A DNA stretch of 39,098 nt from Trabulsiella guamensis ATCC 49490 (GTDB lineage Bacteria > Pseudomonadota > Gammaproteobacteria > Enterobacterales > Enterobacteriaceae): positions 1-39,098 of the forward strand of contig NZ_JMTB01000025.1 of the NCBI RefSeq assembly GCF_000734965.1, in the 5' to 3' direction. Positions 16,823 to 26,997 of the stretch are shown here, piece by piece (within the stretch, counting starts at the first letter, position 1; each line of letters starts with the position of its first letter). The notes beneath the pieces were generated by a model. The model saw only the letters and a list, made by a program, of their open reading frames with translations, ran no database searches and had not been told where the DNA came from. The position numbers were made by a program, and so were the translations under genes.

Positions 16823-18039
16823 CATTTTCCGTTGAACGGGTACGGGCCGATTTTCCGGTGTTGTCCCGTGAGGTGAACGGACAACCGCTGGCGTATCTCG
16901 ACAGTGCTGCCAGCGCGCAGAAACCAGAACGGGTGATTGCCGCCGAGGCGGAGTTTTACCGCCATGGTTATGCAGCGGTGCATCGTGGGATCCACACTCT
17001 CAGCGCCGAAGCGACGACGCGTATGGAGCAGGTCCGCCAGCAGGCGGCAACCTTCATTCATGCCCGTTCCGCCGAAGAACTGGTGTTTGTTCGCGGCACC
17101 ACGGAAGGTATCAACCTGGTGGCCAACAGCTGGGGCACCCGCAACGTCGCTGTTGGCGATAACATCGTGATCAGCCAGATGGAGCATCACGCGAATATCG
17201 TGCCATGGCAGATGCTTTGCACGCGCACTGGCGCGGAACTGCGGGTGATCCCGTTGAACGACGACGGCACGCTGAAACTGGATGTGCTGCCATCGTTGCT
17301 GGACGATCGCACCCGCTTGTTGGCTATCACTCAGGTTTCCAATGTGTTGGGTACAGAAAACCCGGTGCAGGAAATGGCCACGCTGGCGCATCAACATGGC
17401 GCGAAAGTGCTGGTGGATGGCGCCCAGGCGGTTATGCACCATGCCGTTGATGTGCAGGCGCTGGGCTGCGACTTTTACGTCTTCTCCGGTCACAAGCTGT
17501 ATGGCCCGACCGGTATTGGTATTCTCTACGCCAGAGAAGAGATTTTACAGGCGATGCCGCCGTGGGAAGGGGGCGGTTCGATGATCGCCACCGTCAGCCT
17601 GACGGAAGGCACGACCTGGGCAAAAGCCCCGTGGCGTTTCGAGGCGGGTACACCGAATACCGGCGGTATCATTGGTTTCGGCGCAGCGCTTGATTATATC
17701 AACGAACTGGGGCTGGAACAGATCGCTGATTATGAGCAAATGCTGATGCACTACGCATTAACGGAACTGGCGAAGGTGCCGGATCTCACTCTGTATGGCC
17801 CCGCCGACCGCCGGGGGGTGATCGCGTTCAATCTTGGCAAACATCACGCCTATGATGTCGGTAGTTTTCTCGATAACTATGGTATTGCCGTACGGACAGG
17901 GCATCACTGCGCCATGCCATTGATGAGCTTTTACCAGGTTCCCGCCATGTGCCGGGCGTCGCTGGCGATGTACAACACGCATGAAGAGGTGGATCGTCTG
18001 GTGGCAGGACTGCAGCGTATTCATCGTTTATTAGGCTGA
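16819..18039 (+). CDS. sufS: SufS cysteine desulfurase
   Basis: This 406-aa PLP-dependent group II cysteine desulfurase converts L-cysteine to alanine and holds the sulfur as a persulfide. The PLP lysine is K226 in [11 protein letters not shown], and the persulfide cysteine is C364 in RTGHHCAMP, both at the E. coli positions. The ATG overlaps the sufD stop by four bases. SufE, encoded 12 bp downstream, is its sulfur acceptor and stimulator. Confidence 0.97.
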   Translation: MTFSVERVRADFPVLSREVNGQPLAYLDSAASAQKPERVIAAEAEFYRHGYAAVHRGIHTLSAEATTRMEQVRQQAATFIHARSAEELVFVRGTTEGINLVANSWGTRNVAVGDNIVISQMEHHANIVPWQMLCTRTGAELRVIPLNDDGTLKLDVLPSLLDDRTRLLAITQVSNVLGTENPVQEMATLAHQHGAKVLVDGAQAVMHHAVDVQALGCDFYVFSGHKLYGPTGIGILYAREEILQAMPPWEGGGSMIATVSLTEGTTWAKAPWRFEAGTPNTGGIIGFGAALDYINELGLEQIADYEQMLMHYALTELAKVPDLTLYGPADRRGVIAFNLGKHHAYDVGSFLDNYGIAVRTGHHCAMPLMSFYQVPAMCRASLAMYNTHEEVDRLVAGLQRIHRLLG

Positions 18040-18051
18040 CAGGGAGGAATA

Positions 18052-18468
18052 ATGGCAGCATTACCGGACAGAGATAAACTCCTGCGAAATTTTTCGCGCT
18101 GTGCGAACTGGGAAGAAAAATACCTCTACATTATTGAACTGGGGCAGCGTCTGCCGGCGCTCAGCGCTGCGGATCACAACCCACAGAATATCATTCAGGG
18201 GTGCCAGAGCCAGGTATGGATCGTAATGACCCGCGACGACAACGGGGTTATCAGTTTACAGGGCGACAGCGACGCGGCAATTGTCAAAGGGCTCATCGCG
18301 ATTGTCTTCATTCTGTACCAGCAAATGACTGCACAGGATATCGTCGCGTTTGACGTCCGGCCGTGGTTTGAAAAAATGGCATTGACCCAACACCTTACGC
18401 CATCCCGCTCGCAAGGACTTGAGGCGATGATCCGGGCTATTCGCACGAAAGCCGGCGATTGCAGCTAA
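18052..18468 (+). CDS. sufE: SufE sulfur acceptor protein
   Basis: This 138-aa protein takes the persulfide from SufS and hands it to SufB. The acceptor cysteine is C51 in [10 protein letters not shown], at the family position. GGGAGGAA precedes the ATG. It is the last gene of the suf operon; about 100 bp separate it from ldtE. Confidence 0.97.
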   Translation: MAALPDRDKLLRNFSRCANWEEKYLYIIELGQRLPALSAADHNPQNIIQGCQSQVWIVMTRDDNGVISLQGDSDAAIVKGLIAIVFILYQQMTAQDIVAFDVRPWFEKMALTQHLTPSRSQGLEAMIRAIRTKAGDCS

Positions 18469-18495
18469 ACTAAATCATACCTATTATCCTGTTTT

Positions 18496-18540
18496 ATGAG
18501 GTCGTTTTTTTATCCTCATGGGTCATTTTTTCGCTGACCC
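18496..18540 (+). repeat. Two tandem short inverted repeats between sufE and ldtE
   Basis: ATGAGG (18496-18501) pairs with CCTCAT (18514-18519), and GGGTCA (18520-18525) pairs with TGACCC (18535-18540); each loop contains a T6-T7 tract. They may help end the suf transcript or form the ldtE leader. The T tracts fall inside the loops, so these are not standard terminators. Confidence 0.35.
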
Positions 18541-18565
18541 TTACACGTGACTACAGGAAAAAAGT

Positions 18566-19570
18566 ATGAAGCGCGCGTTTTTACTTACACTTATTCTGAC
18601 TGGCGTTCTGGGCGCCATACAGACTGCTCGTGCGTTGGATTATCCGCTACCGCCACAGGGCAGTCGTCTCATCGGGCAAAACCAGACTTATACGGTGCAG
18701 GAGGGCGACCGTAATTTACAGGCTATCGCCAGGCGTTTTGATACCGCCGCGATGCTGATTCTGGAAGCAAATCACACTATTGCGCCGGTACCGAAAGCCG
18801 GCACGCTTATCACCATTCCAACACAACTGCTGCTGCCGGATGTCCCGCGTGAGGGCATTGTGGTCAATCTGGCGGAGTTGCGTCTCTACTACTTCCCACC
18901 GGGTGAAAACAAGGTTCAGGTCTATCCCATTGGCATTGGTTTGCAGGGGCTGGAAACACCGGTCATGGAGACCCGAGTCGGGCAGAAAATCCCCAATCCG
19001 ACCTGGACACCCACGGTGGGTATCCGCAAGCGTTCTCTTGAGCGGGGCATTACGTTGCCGCCGGTTGTGCCTGCCGGGCCAAATAACCCCCTGGGACGCT
19101 TTGCATTGCGTTTGGCCTATGGACACGGTGAATACCTCATTCATGGCACTAACGCGCCTGACAGCGTCGGTCTGCGCGTCAGCTCGGGGTGTATCCGTAT
19201 GAATGCGCCGGATATTCAGGCGTTGTTTGCCCGCGTGAAGAGCGGTACGCCAGTTAAGATCATCAACGAGCCGGTCAAATACAGCACAGAGCCGAATGGC
19301 GAGCGTTATGTGGAAGTGCATCGACCGCTGTCGCAAGAAGAGGAACAAAACGTGCAGACGATGCCGTACGTGCTGCCTGCCGGGTTTACGTCATTTCGTG
19401 AGGACAAGGCGGTGAACAACGATACGGTACAACAAGCGCTGTATCGTCGCGCAGGGTACCCGATTAAGGTTACCTCAGGGCAGACGCCTGTTGCGGCAAA
19501 AACGTCAGCGGTGGAATCGGCTCAGAACGGTTCGCCGGTAAATGATGAGGCGTCAGGCATGACGCAATAA
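18566..19570 (+). CDS. ldtE: L,D-transpeptidase LdtE
   Basis: This 334-aa periplasmic enzyme forms 3-3 cross-links between diaminopimelate residues in peptidoglycan, and is the ortholog of E. coli LdtE (YnhG). It has a signal peptide (cleavage near ARA-LDY, residue 23), a LysM domain (about 41-87, [17 protein letters not shown]), then a YkuD catalytic domain (about 97-232) with the motif HGTN...[14 protein letters not shown]. The catalytic cysteine is C209. The Ser/Ala-rich C-terminal tail is less conserved. The start has AGGAAAAAAGT upstream. Its neighbour lpp encodes the lipoprotein that sister L,D-transpeptidases tether to peptidoglycan. Confidence 0.95.
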   Translation: MKRAFLLTLILTGVLGAIQTARALDYPLPPQGSRLIGQNQTYTVQEGDRNLQAIARRFDTAAMLILEANHTIAPVPKAGTLITIPTQLLLPDVPREGIVVNLAELRLYYFPPGENKVQVYPIGIGLQGLETPVMETRVGQKIPNPTWTPTVGIRKRSLERGITLPPVVPAGPNNPLGRFALRLAYGHGEYLIHGTNAPDSVGLRVSSGCIRMNAPDIQALFARVKSGTPVKIINEPVKYSTEPNGERYVEVHRPLSQEEEQNVQTMPYVLPAGFTSFREDKAVNNDTVQQALYRRAGYPIKVTSGQTPVAAKTSAVESAQNGSPVNDEASGMTQ

Positions 19571-19591
19571 TCAGGAAGGGATACGAAGGGC

Positions 19592-19620
19592 AAAAAAAAT
19601 GGCGCACAATGTGCGCCATT
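19592..19620 (-). terminator. lpp intrinsic terminator
   Basis: On the minus strand, AATGGCGCAC / GTGCGCCATT forms a 10-bp stem with a 3-nt loop, followed by a run of T residues. It begins 17 bases after the lpp stop and matches the strong lpp terminator arrangement. Confidence 0.9.
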
Positions 19621-19637
19621 CTATTACACAGGCACTA

Positions 19638-20184
<547 letters not shown>

Positions 20185-21597
20185 TTACAGTACGTGAACA
20201 GAGGCAGTATTGGTTGTGCCGCTCGGTACCAGTGCACCAGAAACCATAACCACCACGTCGCCTTTCTGTGCCAGACCACTCTGCAGCGCCACTTCTTTGC
20301 CCAGACGATAGAAATCGTCCGTGGAAGAAATTTCTTTGACCAGCTGCGCGGTCACGCCTTTGCTCAGTACCAGCTGGCGGGCAGTCACTTCGTTGGTGGT
20401 CAGCGCGAGGATGGTTGCATCCGGGAAGTATTTACGTACTGCGCGCGCAGATTTACCGCCCTGAGTGGCGACCACGATCAGCGGCGCTTCCAGTTTTTCA
20501 GCAGTTTCAACGGCACCGCGGCAAACCGCTTCGGTAATGCGCAGTTTACGGCTGTCGTGGTTGAAGTCGAGACGGCTGGTCATCACGCGATCAGTACGCT
20601 CGCAGATGGTCGCCATGATGCTGACCGCTTCCAGCGGGTATTTCCCTTTCGCAGATTCACCCGACAGCATCACAGCATCGGTACCATCAAGGATGGCGTT
20701 TGCCACGTCGCCAGCTTCAGCGCGGGTCGGACGCGGGTTTTTGATCATGGAATCCAGCATCTGGGTAGCGGTGATGACCACTTTACGTGCACGGATACAT
20801 TTTTCGATCATCATTTTCTGCGCGAAGATCACTTCTTCAACCGGGATTTCAACACCCAGGTCACCACGCGCAACCATGATACCGTCAGACGCTTCGAGGA
20901 TTTCGTCGAAGTTATTCAGGCCTTCCTGGTTTTCAATTTTAGAGATGATCTGGATGTTTTCGCCGCCATGCGCTTTCAGGTGCTCACGAATTTCGACAAC
21001 GTCAGAACGTTTACGGATAAAGGAGGCGGCGACAAAATCAACGCCTTGCTCGCAGCCAAAAATCAGATCCTGCTTATCTTTCTCCGCCAGTGCCGGCAGG
21101 GCAATGGAGACGCCTGGCAGGTTAACGCCTTTGTTCTCGCCCAGATCGCCGTTGTTCAGCACTTTACAGACAACTTTGTTGCCATCGATGGCGGTCACTT
21201 CCATACCGATCAGACCATCGTCGACCAGTACGGTATTGCCAACTTTCAGATCGCTGGTGAGACCTTCATAGGTCACCGCCACGATTTCGCTGTTACCGAC
21301 AACAGAGCGGTCAGTCGTGAAGGTGAAGGTCTGGCCGGCTTTCAGAGAAACGTCATTACCGCCTTCCAGTTTAATGGTACGGATTTCCGGACCTTTGGTG
21401 TCCAGCAGAATCGCCGCTTTTTTACCGGTTTTGCTCATCACGTTGCGCAGATTCTGGATGCGCTGACCGTGTTCAGCATAGTCACCGTGAGAGAAGTTCA
21501 GACGCATAACGTTCATGCCGGCGTCCAGCATTTTGGTCAACATCTCTTCGGATTCGGTTTTCGGACCGATGGTGCAAACAATTTTGGTCTTTTTCAT
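20185..21597 (-). CDS. pykF: Pyruvate kinase I
   Basis: This 470-aa, fructose-1,6-bisphosphate-activated pyruvate kinase converts phosphoenolpyruvate and ADP to pyruvate and ATP in glycolysis. The N-terminal [12 protein letters not shown] and RLNFSHGDY, the active-site SKIENQEG and [10 protein letters not shown], and the nucleotide-site TATQMLDSM are all present. The C-terminal domain carries the allosteric site. Length equals that of E. coli PykF. A Cra-like operator lies in the upstream region. A 473-codon open frame runs antisense through the whole gene and is a shadow of biased codon use. Confidence 0.98.
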   Translation of the reverse strand: MKKTKIVCTIGPKTESEEMLTKMLDAGMNVMRLNFSHGDYAEHGQRIQNLRNVMSKTGKKAAILLDTKGPEIRTIKLEGGNDVSLKAGQTFTFTTDRSVVGNSEIVAVTYEGLTSDLKVGNTVLVDDGLIGMEVTAIDGNKVVCKVLNNGDLGENKGVNLPGVSIALPALAEKDKQDLIFGCEQGVDFVAASFIRKRSDVVEIREHLKAHGGENIQIISKIENQEGLNNFDEILEASDGIMVARGDLGVEIPVEEVIFAQKMMIEKCIRARKVVITATQMLDSMIKNPRPTRAEAGDVANAILDGTDAVMLSGESAKGKYPLEAVSIMATICERTDRVMTSRLDFNHDSRKLRITEAVCRGAVETAEKLEAPLIVVATQGGKSARAVRKYFPDATILALTTNEVTARQLVLSKGVTAQLVKEISSTDDFYRLGKEVALQSGLAQKGDVVVMVSGALVPSGTTNTASVHVL

Positions 21598-21802
21598 GAC
21601 AGTCTTAGTCTTTAAGTTGAGAAGAATGGGGAAATCTCGCTCTCCGGGCGCACTGCCAGGGAGACAAACCTGTATTACGAAAATTGTAATGCCACGCTGT
21701 AAGGATAGGTGACATCAAAAAAGCGTGCTGAGGAAAGTGTGCTTGTGTTTTAGCCCGATGCCGGAGGCTTTTATTTATTTGTTGATGCAGGCTGTCCAAG
21801 TT

Positions 21803-21818
21803 GCTGAAACCTTTCAAT
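21803..21818. promoter_or_regulatory. Cra (FruR) operator for pykF
   Basis: GCTGAAACCTTTCAAT closely matches the Cra palindrome GCTGAAWCGWTTCAGC. It lies just downstream of the predicted pykF start of transcription (about 21827 on the minus strand), a position where Cra can repress. Cra repression of pykF is established in E. coli. Confidence 0.7.
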
Positions 21819-22026
21819 CAAGAAACGGCGGGCATTATACGATGTTACGAAGCAAAAGAAAAATGAAAACGGCGTTTCAAAAGGGCGCAAAAAAAAGTTT
21901 TGCTGAAAAAATGAATAAACCCCACTTTCTGTCAGTTATGCAACAAAATCCGAGAAAAAACAGCGCTGAAAGCCGTGACAGGCGCGATCTTTCCAGCAAT
22001 AAATATTGCATAGATGCCGGGATAAA

Positions 22027-22061
22027 TGTATTTTTATGCAAACAACATGCATAAAAAGGGG
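22027..22061 (+). promoter_or_regulatory. Candidate tandem ARG boxes (ArgR operator)
   Basis: TGTATTTTTATGCA (22027-22040) fits the core ARG-box pattern TGnATwwwwATnCA exactly. TGCATAAAAAGGGG (22048-22061) is a weaker second copy. The 7-bp gap between cores equals two 18-bp boxes with the usual 3-bp spacer. The pair also forms a perfect 10-bp inverted repeat (TTTTTATGCA / TGCATAAAAA). It lies just before the ribosome site of the binding-protein gene. Confidence 0.5.
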
Positions 22062-22067
22062 TTGGGT

Positions 22068-22835
22068 ATGATAAGTAAGTGGATGAAAGCGTGCTGCCTG
22101 ATGGTCACTCTCGCCGGGAGTGCTTATGCAGCACAGGAAACCTATGTCGTCGGGGCGGGTGGTACCTACCGTCCTTTCGAGTTTGAAAACAGCCAGAAAC
22201 AGCTGGAAGGCTTTGATATTGATATCATTAAAGCCATCGCCAAAGCAGAAAATTTTGACGTTAAACTGGTCAACACCCCGTGGGAAGGTATTTTCGCAAC
22301 CTTAGGGTCTGGCGATCGCGACATCATTATTTCCGGTATTACGATTACGGACAAGCGTAAACAGATGGTGGATTTCTCTGCGCCATATTTCCCGGCGGAA
22401 CAGTCCATCGTGGTGCCTGCGGATTCCAAAGTCACCTCGCTTGACTCCCTGAAAACCGAGAAAGTCGGCGTGGTGAACTCCAGCACCGGTGACATTGTGG
22501 TTTCTGACGTGCTGGGTAAAAACAGCACGGCGATCAAGCGTTTCGACAACACTCCGTTAATGCTGCAGGAGCTGTTTGAAGACGGCGTCAGCGCGGCTGT
22601 GGGCGACGTTGGGGTGGTCAAGTACTACATCAAACAGCACCCGGAAAAACAGTTCAAACTGGTGCCGGACGCCAAATTTGAGCGCCAGTATTTTGGCATC
22701 GCCGTGGCGAAAGGGAACACAGAACTACAGACGAAAATCAACGACGGTCTGAAAAAGATCATCGCCGATGGCACTTACGCTAAGATCTATAAAACCTGGT
22801 TTGACGATAACGTACCGACGCTGCCGGCTGAGTAA
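22068..22835 (+). CDS. Polar amino acid ABC transporter, periplasmic binding protein
   Basis: This 255-aa family-3 solute-binding protein has a signal peptide (cleavage near AYA-AQE, residue 22) and the usual opening VVGAGGTYRPFEF. Substrate-binding elements typical of the polar amino acid group are visible: GFDIDIIKAIA, PWEGIFATLGSGDRDIIISG, ITDKRKQMVDFSAPY and SSTGDIVVSDVLG. The start is ATG at 22068 with AAGGGG upstream; a longer in-frame start at 22026 is rejected because it adds a non-signal extension. It is the first gene of a three-gene importer operon. The upstream ARG-box-like pair suggests a basic amino acid such as arginine, but the ligand cannot be read from sequence. Confidence 0.9.
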   Translation: MISKWMKACCLMVTLAGSAYAAQETYVVGAGGTYRPFEFENSQKQLEGFDIDIIKAIAKAENFDVKLVNTPWEGIFATLGSGDRDIIISGITITDKRKQMVDFSAPYFPAEQSIVVPADSKVTSLDSLKTEKVGVVNSSTGDIVVSDVLGKNSTAIKRFDNTPLMLQELFEDGVSAAVGDVGVVKYYIKQHPEKQFKLVPDAKFERQYFGIAVAKGNTELQTKINDGLKKIIADGTYAKIYKTWFDDNVPTLPAE

Positions 22836-22902
22836 GTTTTTGCTTTTTTCTTCGTGCGGCTGTCGCAGGTAATGCGCCAGCCGCTTTTTACAGGGAAATT
22901 TT

Positions 22903-23661
22903 ATGACGGGATTCCGTTGGGAAATCATTCAGGAATATGCGCCGCTGTTTATGGAAGGCGCCTGGATGACCATCAAATGTACCATCATCTGCGTGATCCT
23001 CGGGACGCTGTGGGGGCTGACCCTCGGTCTCGGACGGATGGCGAAAGCCGAGCACGGACCGTGGAAGTATATCCTGCGCTATCTGGTGCAATTCCCGGTG
23101 CGCTTTTATGTCAGCGCTTTTCGCGGTACGCCATTATTCGTACAGATCATGGTGGTGCACTTTGCGCTGGTGCCGCTATTTATTAACCCGCGTGACGGCC
23201 TGCTGGTCACCAGCGGCATCATGAGCGCTGATCTGGCGCGCGAACTGCGTTCCGGCTATGGCGCTTTCCTGTCATGTATCGTGGCAATCACCCTCAACGC
23301 GGGAGCATATGTCTCTGAAATCTTTCGCGCCGGGATCCAGTCAATCGATAAAGGCCAGATGGAAGCTTCCCGTGCTCTGGGGATGCCATGGTGGAAAACC
23401 ATGCGTAAGGTGATCCTGCCGCAGGCGTTTCGCCGCATTTTACCGCCGCTCGGCAATAACGCGATTGCGATCGTCAAGGATTCATCGCTCGCATCGGCCA
23501 TCGGTCTTGCCGATCTGGCCTATGCGGCGCGTACCGTTTCAGGCGCGTACGCGACCTACTGGGAACCCTACCTGACCATCTCACTGGTCTACTGGGTGAT
23601 CACCTTCCTGCTGGCGCAGCTGGTTAACCGTCTGGAAATGAGGTTTGGCAAAAGTGATTAA
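22903..23661 (+). CDS. Polar amino acid ABC transporter, permease
   Basis: This 252-aa inner-membrane permease of the HisM/GlnP family has the ABC-coupling loop [20 protein letters not shown] (starting at residue 154), followed by [18 protein letters not shown], a family hallmark. About five membrane segments are predicted. Only one permease gene is present, so the importer probably uses a homodimer. A stretch of about 40 residues after [11 protein letters not shown] (about 84-125) is longer than in GlnP. AGGGAAATTTT precedes the ATG. It overlaps or abuts the ATPase gene. Confidence 0.92.
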   Translation: MTGFRWEIIQEYAPLFMEGAWMTIKCTIICVILGTLWGLTLGLGRMAKAEHGPWKYILRYLVQFPVRFYVSAFRGTPLFVQIMVVHFALVPLFINPRDGLLVTSGIMSADLARELRSGYGAFLSCIVAITLNAGAYVSEIFRAGIQSIDKGQMEASRALGMPWWKTMRKVILPQAFRRILPPLGNNAIAIVKDSSLASAIGLADLAYAARTVSGAYATYWEPYLTISLVYWVITFLLAQLVNRLEMRFGKSD

Positions 23662-24376
23662 TATTAAGAACCTGCATAAACACTTTGGCGATGCCCACGT
23701 TCTGCGCGGGATCGACTGCGAGATCAAACCGCAGGAAGTGGTCTGTATTATCGGCCCGTCAGGCTCCGGGAAAAGTACCTTTCTGCGCTGCATGAACGCG
23801 CTGGAATCCGTCACCGAAGGCGAAGTGATGGTTAATGGTTTTGCCGTTCATGACCGTAAGACCGATCTTAACAAACTGCGCGAAAGCGTCGGCATGGTCT
23901 TTCAGCGTTTTAACCTGTTCCCGCATATGACGGTACTGGAAAACCTGACGATGGCACCGATGATGCTGCAGGGGATGACGCGTGACGCCGCCGTCGGTCG
24001 CGCCGAAGCGCTGCTGCAAAAAGTCGGCCTGAGCGACAAACGTGACGCCTGGCCCTCCAGCCTGTCCGGCGGGCAGCAACAGCGGGTGGCGATTGCCCGT
24101 GCGCTGGCGATGGAGCCATCCATTATGCTGTTTGATGAACCTACTTCTGCGCTGGATCCCGAACTGGTTGGCGACGTCCTGGACGTCATGAAAAACCTTG
24201 CCAACGACGGCATGACGATGGTGATCGTGACGCATGAAATGGGGTTTGCCCGCGAAGTGGCCGACCGGGTGATCTTCATCGACAACGGCATCATTCAGGA
24301 GCAGGGCACGCCTGAGCACATCTTTACCTCACCATCAAACCCTCGTACCGCCAGTTTCCTCAGCAAAGTGCTGTAG
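23654..24376 (+). CDS. Polar amino acid ABC transporter, ATP-binding protein
   Basis: This is an approximately 240-aa ATPase of the GlnQ/HisP family. Walker A is GPSGSGKST, the signature is [15 protein letters not shown], Walker B is [14 protein letters not shown], and the switch His lies in VIVTHEMGF. The GTG at 23654 ([12 protein letters not shown]) aligns with the GlnQ N-terminus and has TGAGG about 10 bases upstream. A TTG at 23645 would add three residues and is the alternative. Either start overlaps the permease gene, indicating translational coupling. An imperfect hairpin at 24384-24420 may end the operon. Confidence 0.92.
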   Translation: MINIKNLHKHFGDAHVLRGIDCEIKPQEVVCIIGPSGSGKSTFLRCMNALESVTEGEVMVNGFAVHDRKTDLNKLRESVGMVFQRFNLFPHMTVLENLTMAPMMLQGMTRDAAVGRAEALLQKVGLSDKRDAWPSSLSGGQQQRVAIARALAMEPSIMLFDEPTSALDPELVGDVLDVMKNLANDGMTMVIVTHEMGFAREVADRVIFIDNGIIQEQGTPEHIFTSPSNPRTASFLSKVL

Positions 24377-24602
24377 CCGGATTCTCCCTGCGGGTGATGA
24401 AAATATCATCCGTTGGGGAGTAAAAGCTGAGCAACGCCGTTGTCACTGCACAAAAATAGCGGCTCATCCTTTCTGTTCTCTCCTTTTTTACGTAATGTTT
24501 TACTGCGTCGTAAGAATTGCCTTAGATGAAAAGACGCGCCAGGGGCGGCTACCGTCGTGGACGAGAGCCGCAGACGTTTCTCACAGGATGTGGGGTCAAA
24601 AA

Positions 24603-24914
24603 ATGACAAAATTACGCATGTTTGTTGCGGCAGTCGCCGCTATTTCTCTCTTCGGCACCGCTTTTGCAGCGGGCAACGGCCCGTCAGGCGTCATCCATTT
24701 CCGCGGAAAAATTGTTGAAGGCGCATGCAGCGTGGCGCGAGATGGCACCGCGCAGGCGACGTTTTCCTGCCTCCGCGCTGGTGTTAATCATGTCCGGGCG
24801 GTGGCGCTCAGTCAGGGCGATGTGATGCACTTACCGAAGGATATCGCGACAGTGCAGTCGCTGCCGGTGAATCATCATCCGGAATTGCAATTGCTGGTGG
24901 TGTCCTACCGCTGA
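24603..24914 (+). CDS. Small secreted pilin-like protein
   Basis: This is a 103-aa protein with a clear signal peptide (MTKLRMFVAAVAAISLFG, cleavage near AFA-AGN). The mature start GVIHFRGKIVEGACSV resembles the first strand and first cysteine of type 1 (chaperone-usher) pilin domains, and a second Cys follows in FSCLRAG, close enough for a disulfide. Full pilin subunits are about 150-180 aa, so this is short, and no usher or chaperone is nearby. GGGG lies eight bases before the ATG; an upstream in-frame start at 24495 is rejected. It sits alone between the ABC operon and the two-component genes. Function is unknown. Confidence 0.7.
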   Translation: MTKLRMFVAAVAAISLFGTAFAAGNGPSGVIHFRGKIVEGACSVARDGTAQATFSCLRAGVNHVRAVALSQGDVMHLPKDIATVQSLPVNHHPELQLLVVSYR

Positions 24915-24975
24915 CAATTCGGTGTGAAGTCATTAAGGCAGGCGATGAGCCGGGTGATGTGCTATTAACAGTATT

Positions 24976-26304
24976 ATGAATAACAGACCGTTTATCTGGC
25001 GATGCCTGATAGTCTGGCTGGCGGGATGTCTGCTTGGTGGTGCGCTACTGTACGCAGAGCAGATCCGCCGCCAGTACTGGCGCCTTGACAGGGATTTCTC
25101 CACGTTGTTTTCCGGCATCAATGCTGCTTTGACGCAGAACGAGTCAGTGATCCCGCTGTTAAATGGCGATGAATCCCTCAGCGAATTGCAGAAGAAGTTT
25201 CCGCAGATCCGCCTGCTTGAAACCACGCAGCATCGGGCGCTGGACGCTCCACGCGTCGAACCAGTGAGTGCGTTCCGCTACTGGTTGTACAATCCGTACC
25301 GGCAGATTCGGGTAATGATTGATCTGGAGCCTTATTTTAGTCCCGTGTCGTGCTTCACCCGGCTTTATCTGCGGCTGGAACCGGACGAAAAACCAGTGAA
25401 AATCGACACCTACTGGCGCTGGCAGCGTACCTTTCCGCAACATTTCCAACCGTTTGCTCTCGAGGCTGAGGCGCGACCTGCATGGCTGCAGGTGCCAGTC
25501 CTGCCTTTCGTCGTGATGGCGGCTGGCTGGGCGCTACTGGTCGCGGCGAGTGGCCTGTTTGTGTGGCAACGGCGGCAACAACGTAACGCGGTGCAGCGCG
25601 CCGACTATTATCAGCATGCCCGCCTTAATACCCTCGGCGAGATCACCGCAGGTATCGTCCATGAGATCAACCAGCCGCTGACCGCTGTACAGACGTGGAT
25701 CCAAGGGGCAGAGCGGCAGCTAAACAACCAGCAGCCCGATGCGGCGATGCAGGCATTAAGCGCCGCACGGGTACAGACACAACGTATCAGTGATCTGTTG
25801 ACCCGCTTTCGCGCCCATGTGGTACAGGAACCGGTGACGCTGACGGCGGTCGATCTGGCCCAGTGCTGGCAACGTGTCGGGAATTTGCTTGAACATGAGC
25901 GCACGGTAGAACACATCGTCATCACCAGCAGTTTTGCCGCTGATGCCCGCATGGTGCTGGCCGATAAACTGTGGCTGGAACAGGTGCTGCATAATCTGCT
26001 CAGCAACGCCATTCAGGCGCAACAGGAGCAGCAGAATCGTTGGGTACATATTTATAGTCATGCCGTCGGGGACACCGTTGAGGTGGTGATCGCTGACGGT
26101 GGCCCGGGGTTTACACCGGAGGCGCTGGAGCGGGCGCTGATGCCGTTTTACAGCGGCAAAGCGGGCGGGACAGGTCTTGGCATGACGCTAACGGAATCAC
26201 TGATGTTGCGCATGAATGGCAGCATAACACTACACAACGCACCGTCCGGTGGGGCGGAGATCTGCCTGACGCTGGCAAAGGGGGGAACGACCAGTCATGG
26301 ATAA
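24976..26304 (+). CDS. Sensor histidine kinase
   Basis: This 442-aa membrane kinase has a first membrane helix at about 7-26, a periplasmic sensor region at about 27-172 with no recognised domain, and a second helix at about 173-197. The cytoplasmic kinase has an H-box GIVHEINQPLTAVQ with phospho-acceptor H229, an N-box LHNLLSNAIQ (N340, N344), G1 DGGPGF (374-379) and G2 GGTGLGM (397-403). The HEINQPL form of the H-box is typical of FixL/DctB/TtrS-type kinases. The gene overlaps the response regulator by eight bases, so the pair is co-translated. The signal is unknown; the neighbouring secreted HbpS-family protein is a candidate accessory sensor. Confidence 0.92.
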   Translation: MNNRPFIWRCLIVWLAGCLLGGALLYAEQIRRQYWRLDRDFSTLFSGINAALTQNESVIPLLNGDESLSELQKKFPQIRLLETTQHRALDAPRVEPVSAFRYWLYNPYRQIRVMIDLEPYFSPVSCFTRLYLRLEPDEKPVKIDTYWRWQRTFPQHFQPFALEAEARPAWLQVPVLPFVVMAAGWALLVAASGLFVWQRRQQRNAVQRADYYQHARLNTLGEITAGIVHEINQPLTAVQTWIQGAERQLNNQQPDAAMQALSAARVQTQRISDLLTRFRAHVVQEPVTLTAVDLAQCWQRVGNLLEHERTVEHIVITSSFAADARMVLADKLWLEQVLHNLLSNAIQAQQEQQNRWVHIYSHAVGDTVEVVIADGGPGFTPEALERALMPFYSGKAGGTGLGMTLTESLMLRMNGSITLHNAPSGGAEICLTLAKGGTTSHG

Positions 26305-26908
26305 TCGCATTTACCTGATTGATGATGATGAATCCATCCGGGCGTCGCTAACGTTTCTGTTTTCGACCCTCAACTGGCCGGTGGAAGCTTTTTCCGGTAT
26401 TGAGACATTTACCCGCCAGTATGACAGCGTGACTGCGCTCACCGGTTGCCTGATTCTGGATATGCGGATGCCAGGAAAAGGCGGTTTACGCTGGCTCGAG
26501 GAGGGCAACTGGCCGTGGCCGTTGTTGCCTGTCGTCATGATGACAGGCCACGGTACTATCGATGCCTGTCGGCGGGCATTTCATCACGGCGTGTTTGAAT
26601 TTTTCACTAAGCCGCTGGATGCTGACCAGTTGATCGAAACCATACAGGCCGCCTTTGCAGAGAGTGACAAGCGCGCGGCGGGGTGGCAGGAGTTTATCCG
26701 CGTCAAAACCTTATTCAGCACCCTGTCAACACGGGAAACAGAGGTGCTGAATGAACTGATGTCCGGGCTCAGCAACAAAGAGGTGGCGCAGCGGCTGAAG
26801 CTGTCGCCACGAACGGTAGAAGCGCATCGGGCGGCGGTGTTCAGCAAACTTGGCGTCACAAGTCTGGTGCAGGCCATTCGCGAACACGACAAACTGCAGT
26901 ACGTATAA
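26297..26908 (+). CDS. FixJ/TtrR-type response regulator
   Basis: This 203-aa regulator has an N-terminal receiver domain with acidic pocket D9-D11, phospho-acceptor D55 in LILDMRMPG, T83 in MMTGHGT and K105 in FTKPLD. The C-terminal LuxR-type helix-turn-helix (about 138-198) carries LSTRETEVLNELMSGLSNKEVA and RTVEAHRAAVFSKL in the usual order. It is the partner of the kinase encoded immediately upstream (8-bp overlap). Likely targets are the adjacent HbpS-family and alkylsulfatase genes, an inference from position only. Confidence 0.92.
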   Translation: MDNRIYLIDDDESIRASLTFLFSTLNWPVEAFSGIETFTRQYDSVTALTGCLILDMRMPGKGGLRWLEEGNWPWPLLPVVMMTGHGTIDACRRAFHHGVFEFFTKPLDADQLIETIQAAFAESDKRAAGWQEFIRVKTLFSTLSTRETEVLNELMSGLSNKEVAQRLKLSPRTVEAHRAAVFSKLGVTSLVQAIREHDKLQYV

Positions 26909-26997
26909 ATACCAGGTCAGGTGCGTAATGCACCGAATAACGTTTTCTCGCGCCGCCGGTTAGCATCAGGGGGTCAACAACGAAACGAGGACGTGCG

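Larger units (their letters stand above)
21598..22067. promoter_or_regulatory. Divergent regulatory region between pykF and an ABC operon
   Basis: This 470-bp gap contains no convincing gene. The pykF side has a consensus -10 (TATAAT on the minus strand, 21834-21839) and a Cra-like operator at 21803-21818. The ABC-transporter side is A-rich (21840-22020) and ends in an ARG-box-like pair at 22027-22061. The pykF leader would be about 230 nt, as in E. coli. Confidence 0.6.

Noticed and set aside
20194..21615. 473-codon open frame antisense to pykF
   Set aside because: It mirrors the strongly codon-biased pykF gene, has a His/Phe/Gln-rich low-complexity composition, and lacks family features. 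It is a shadow frame.
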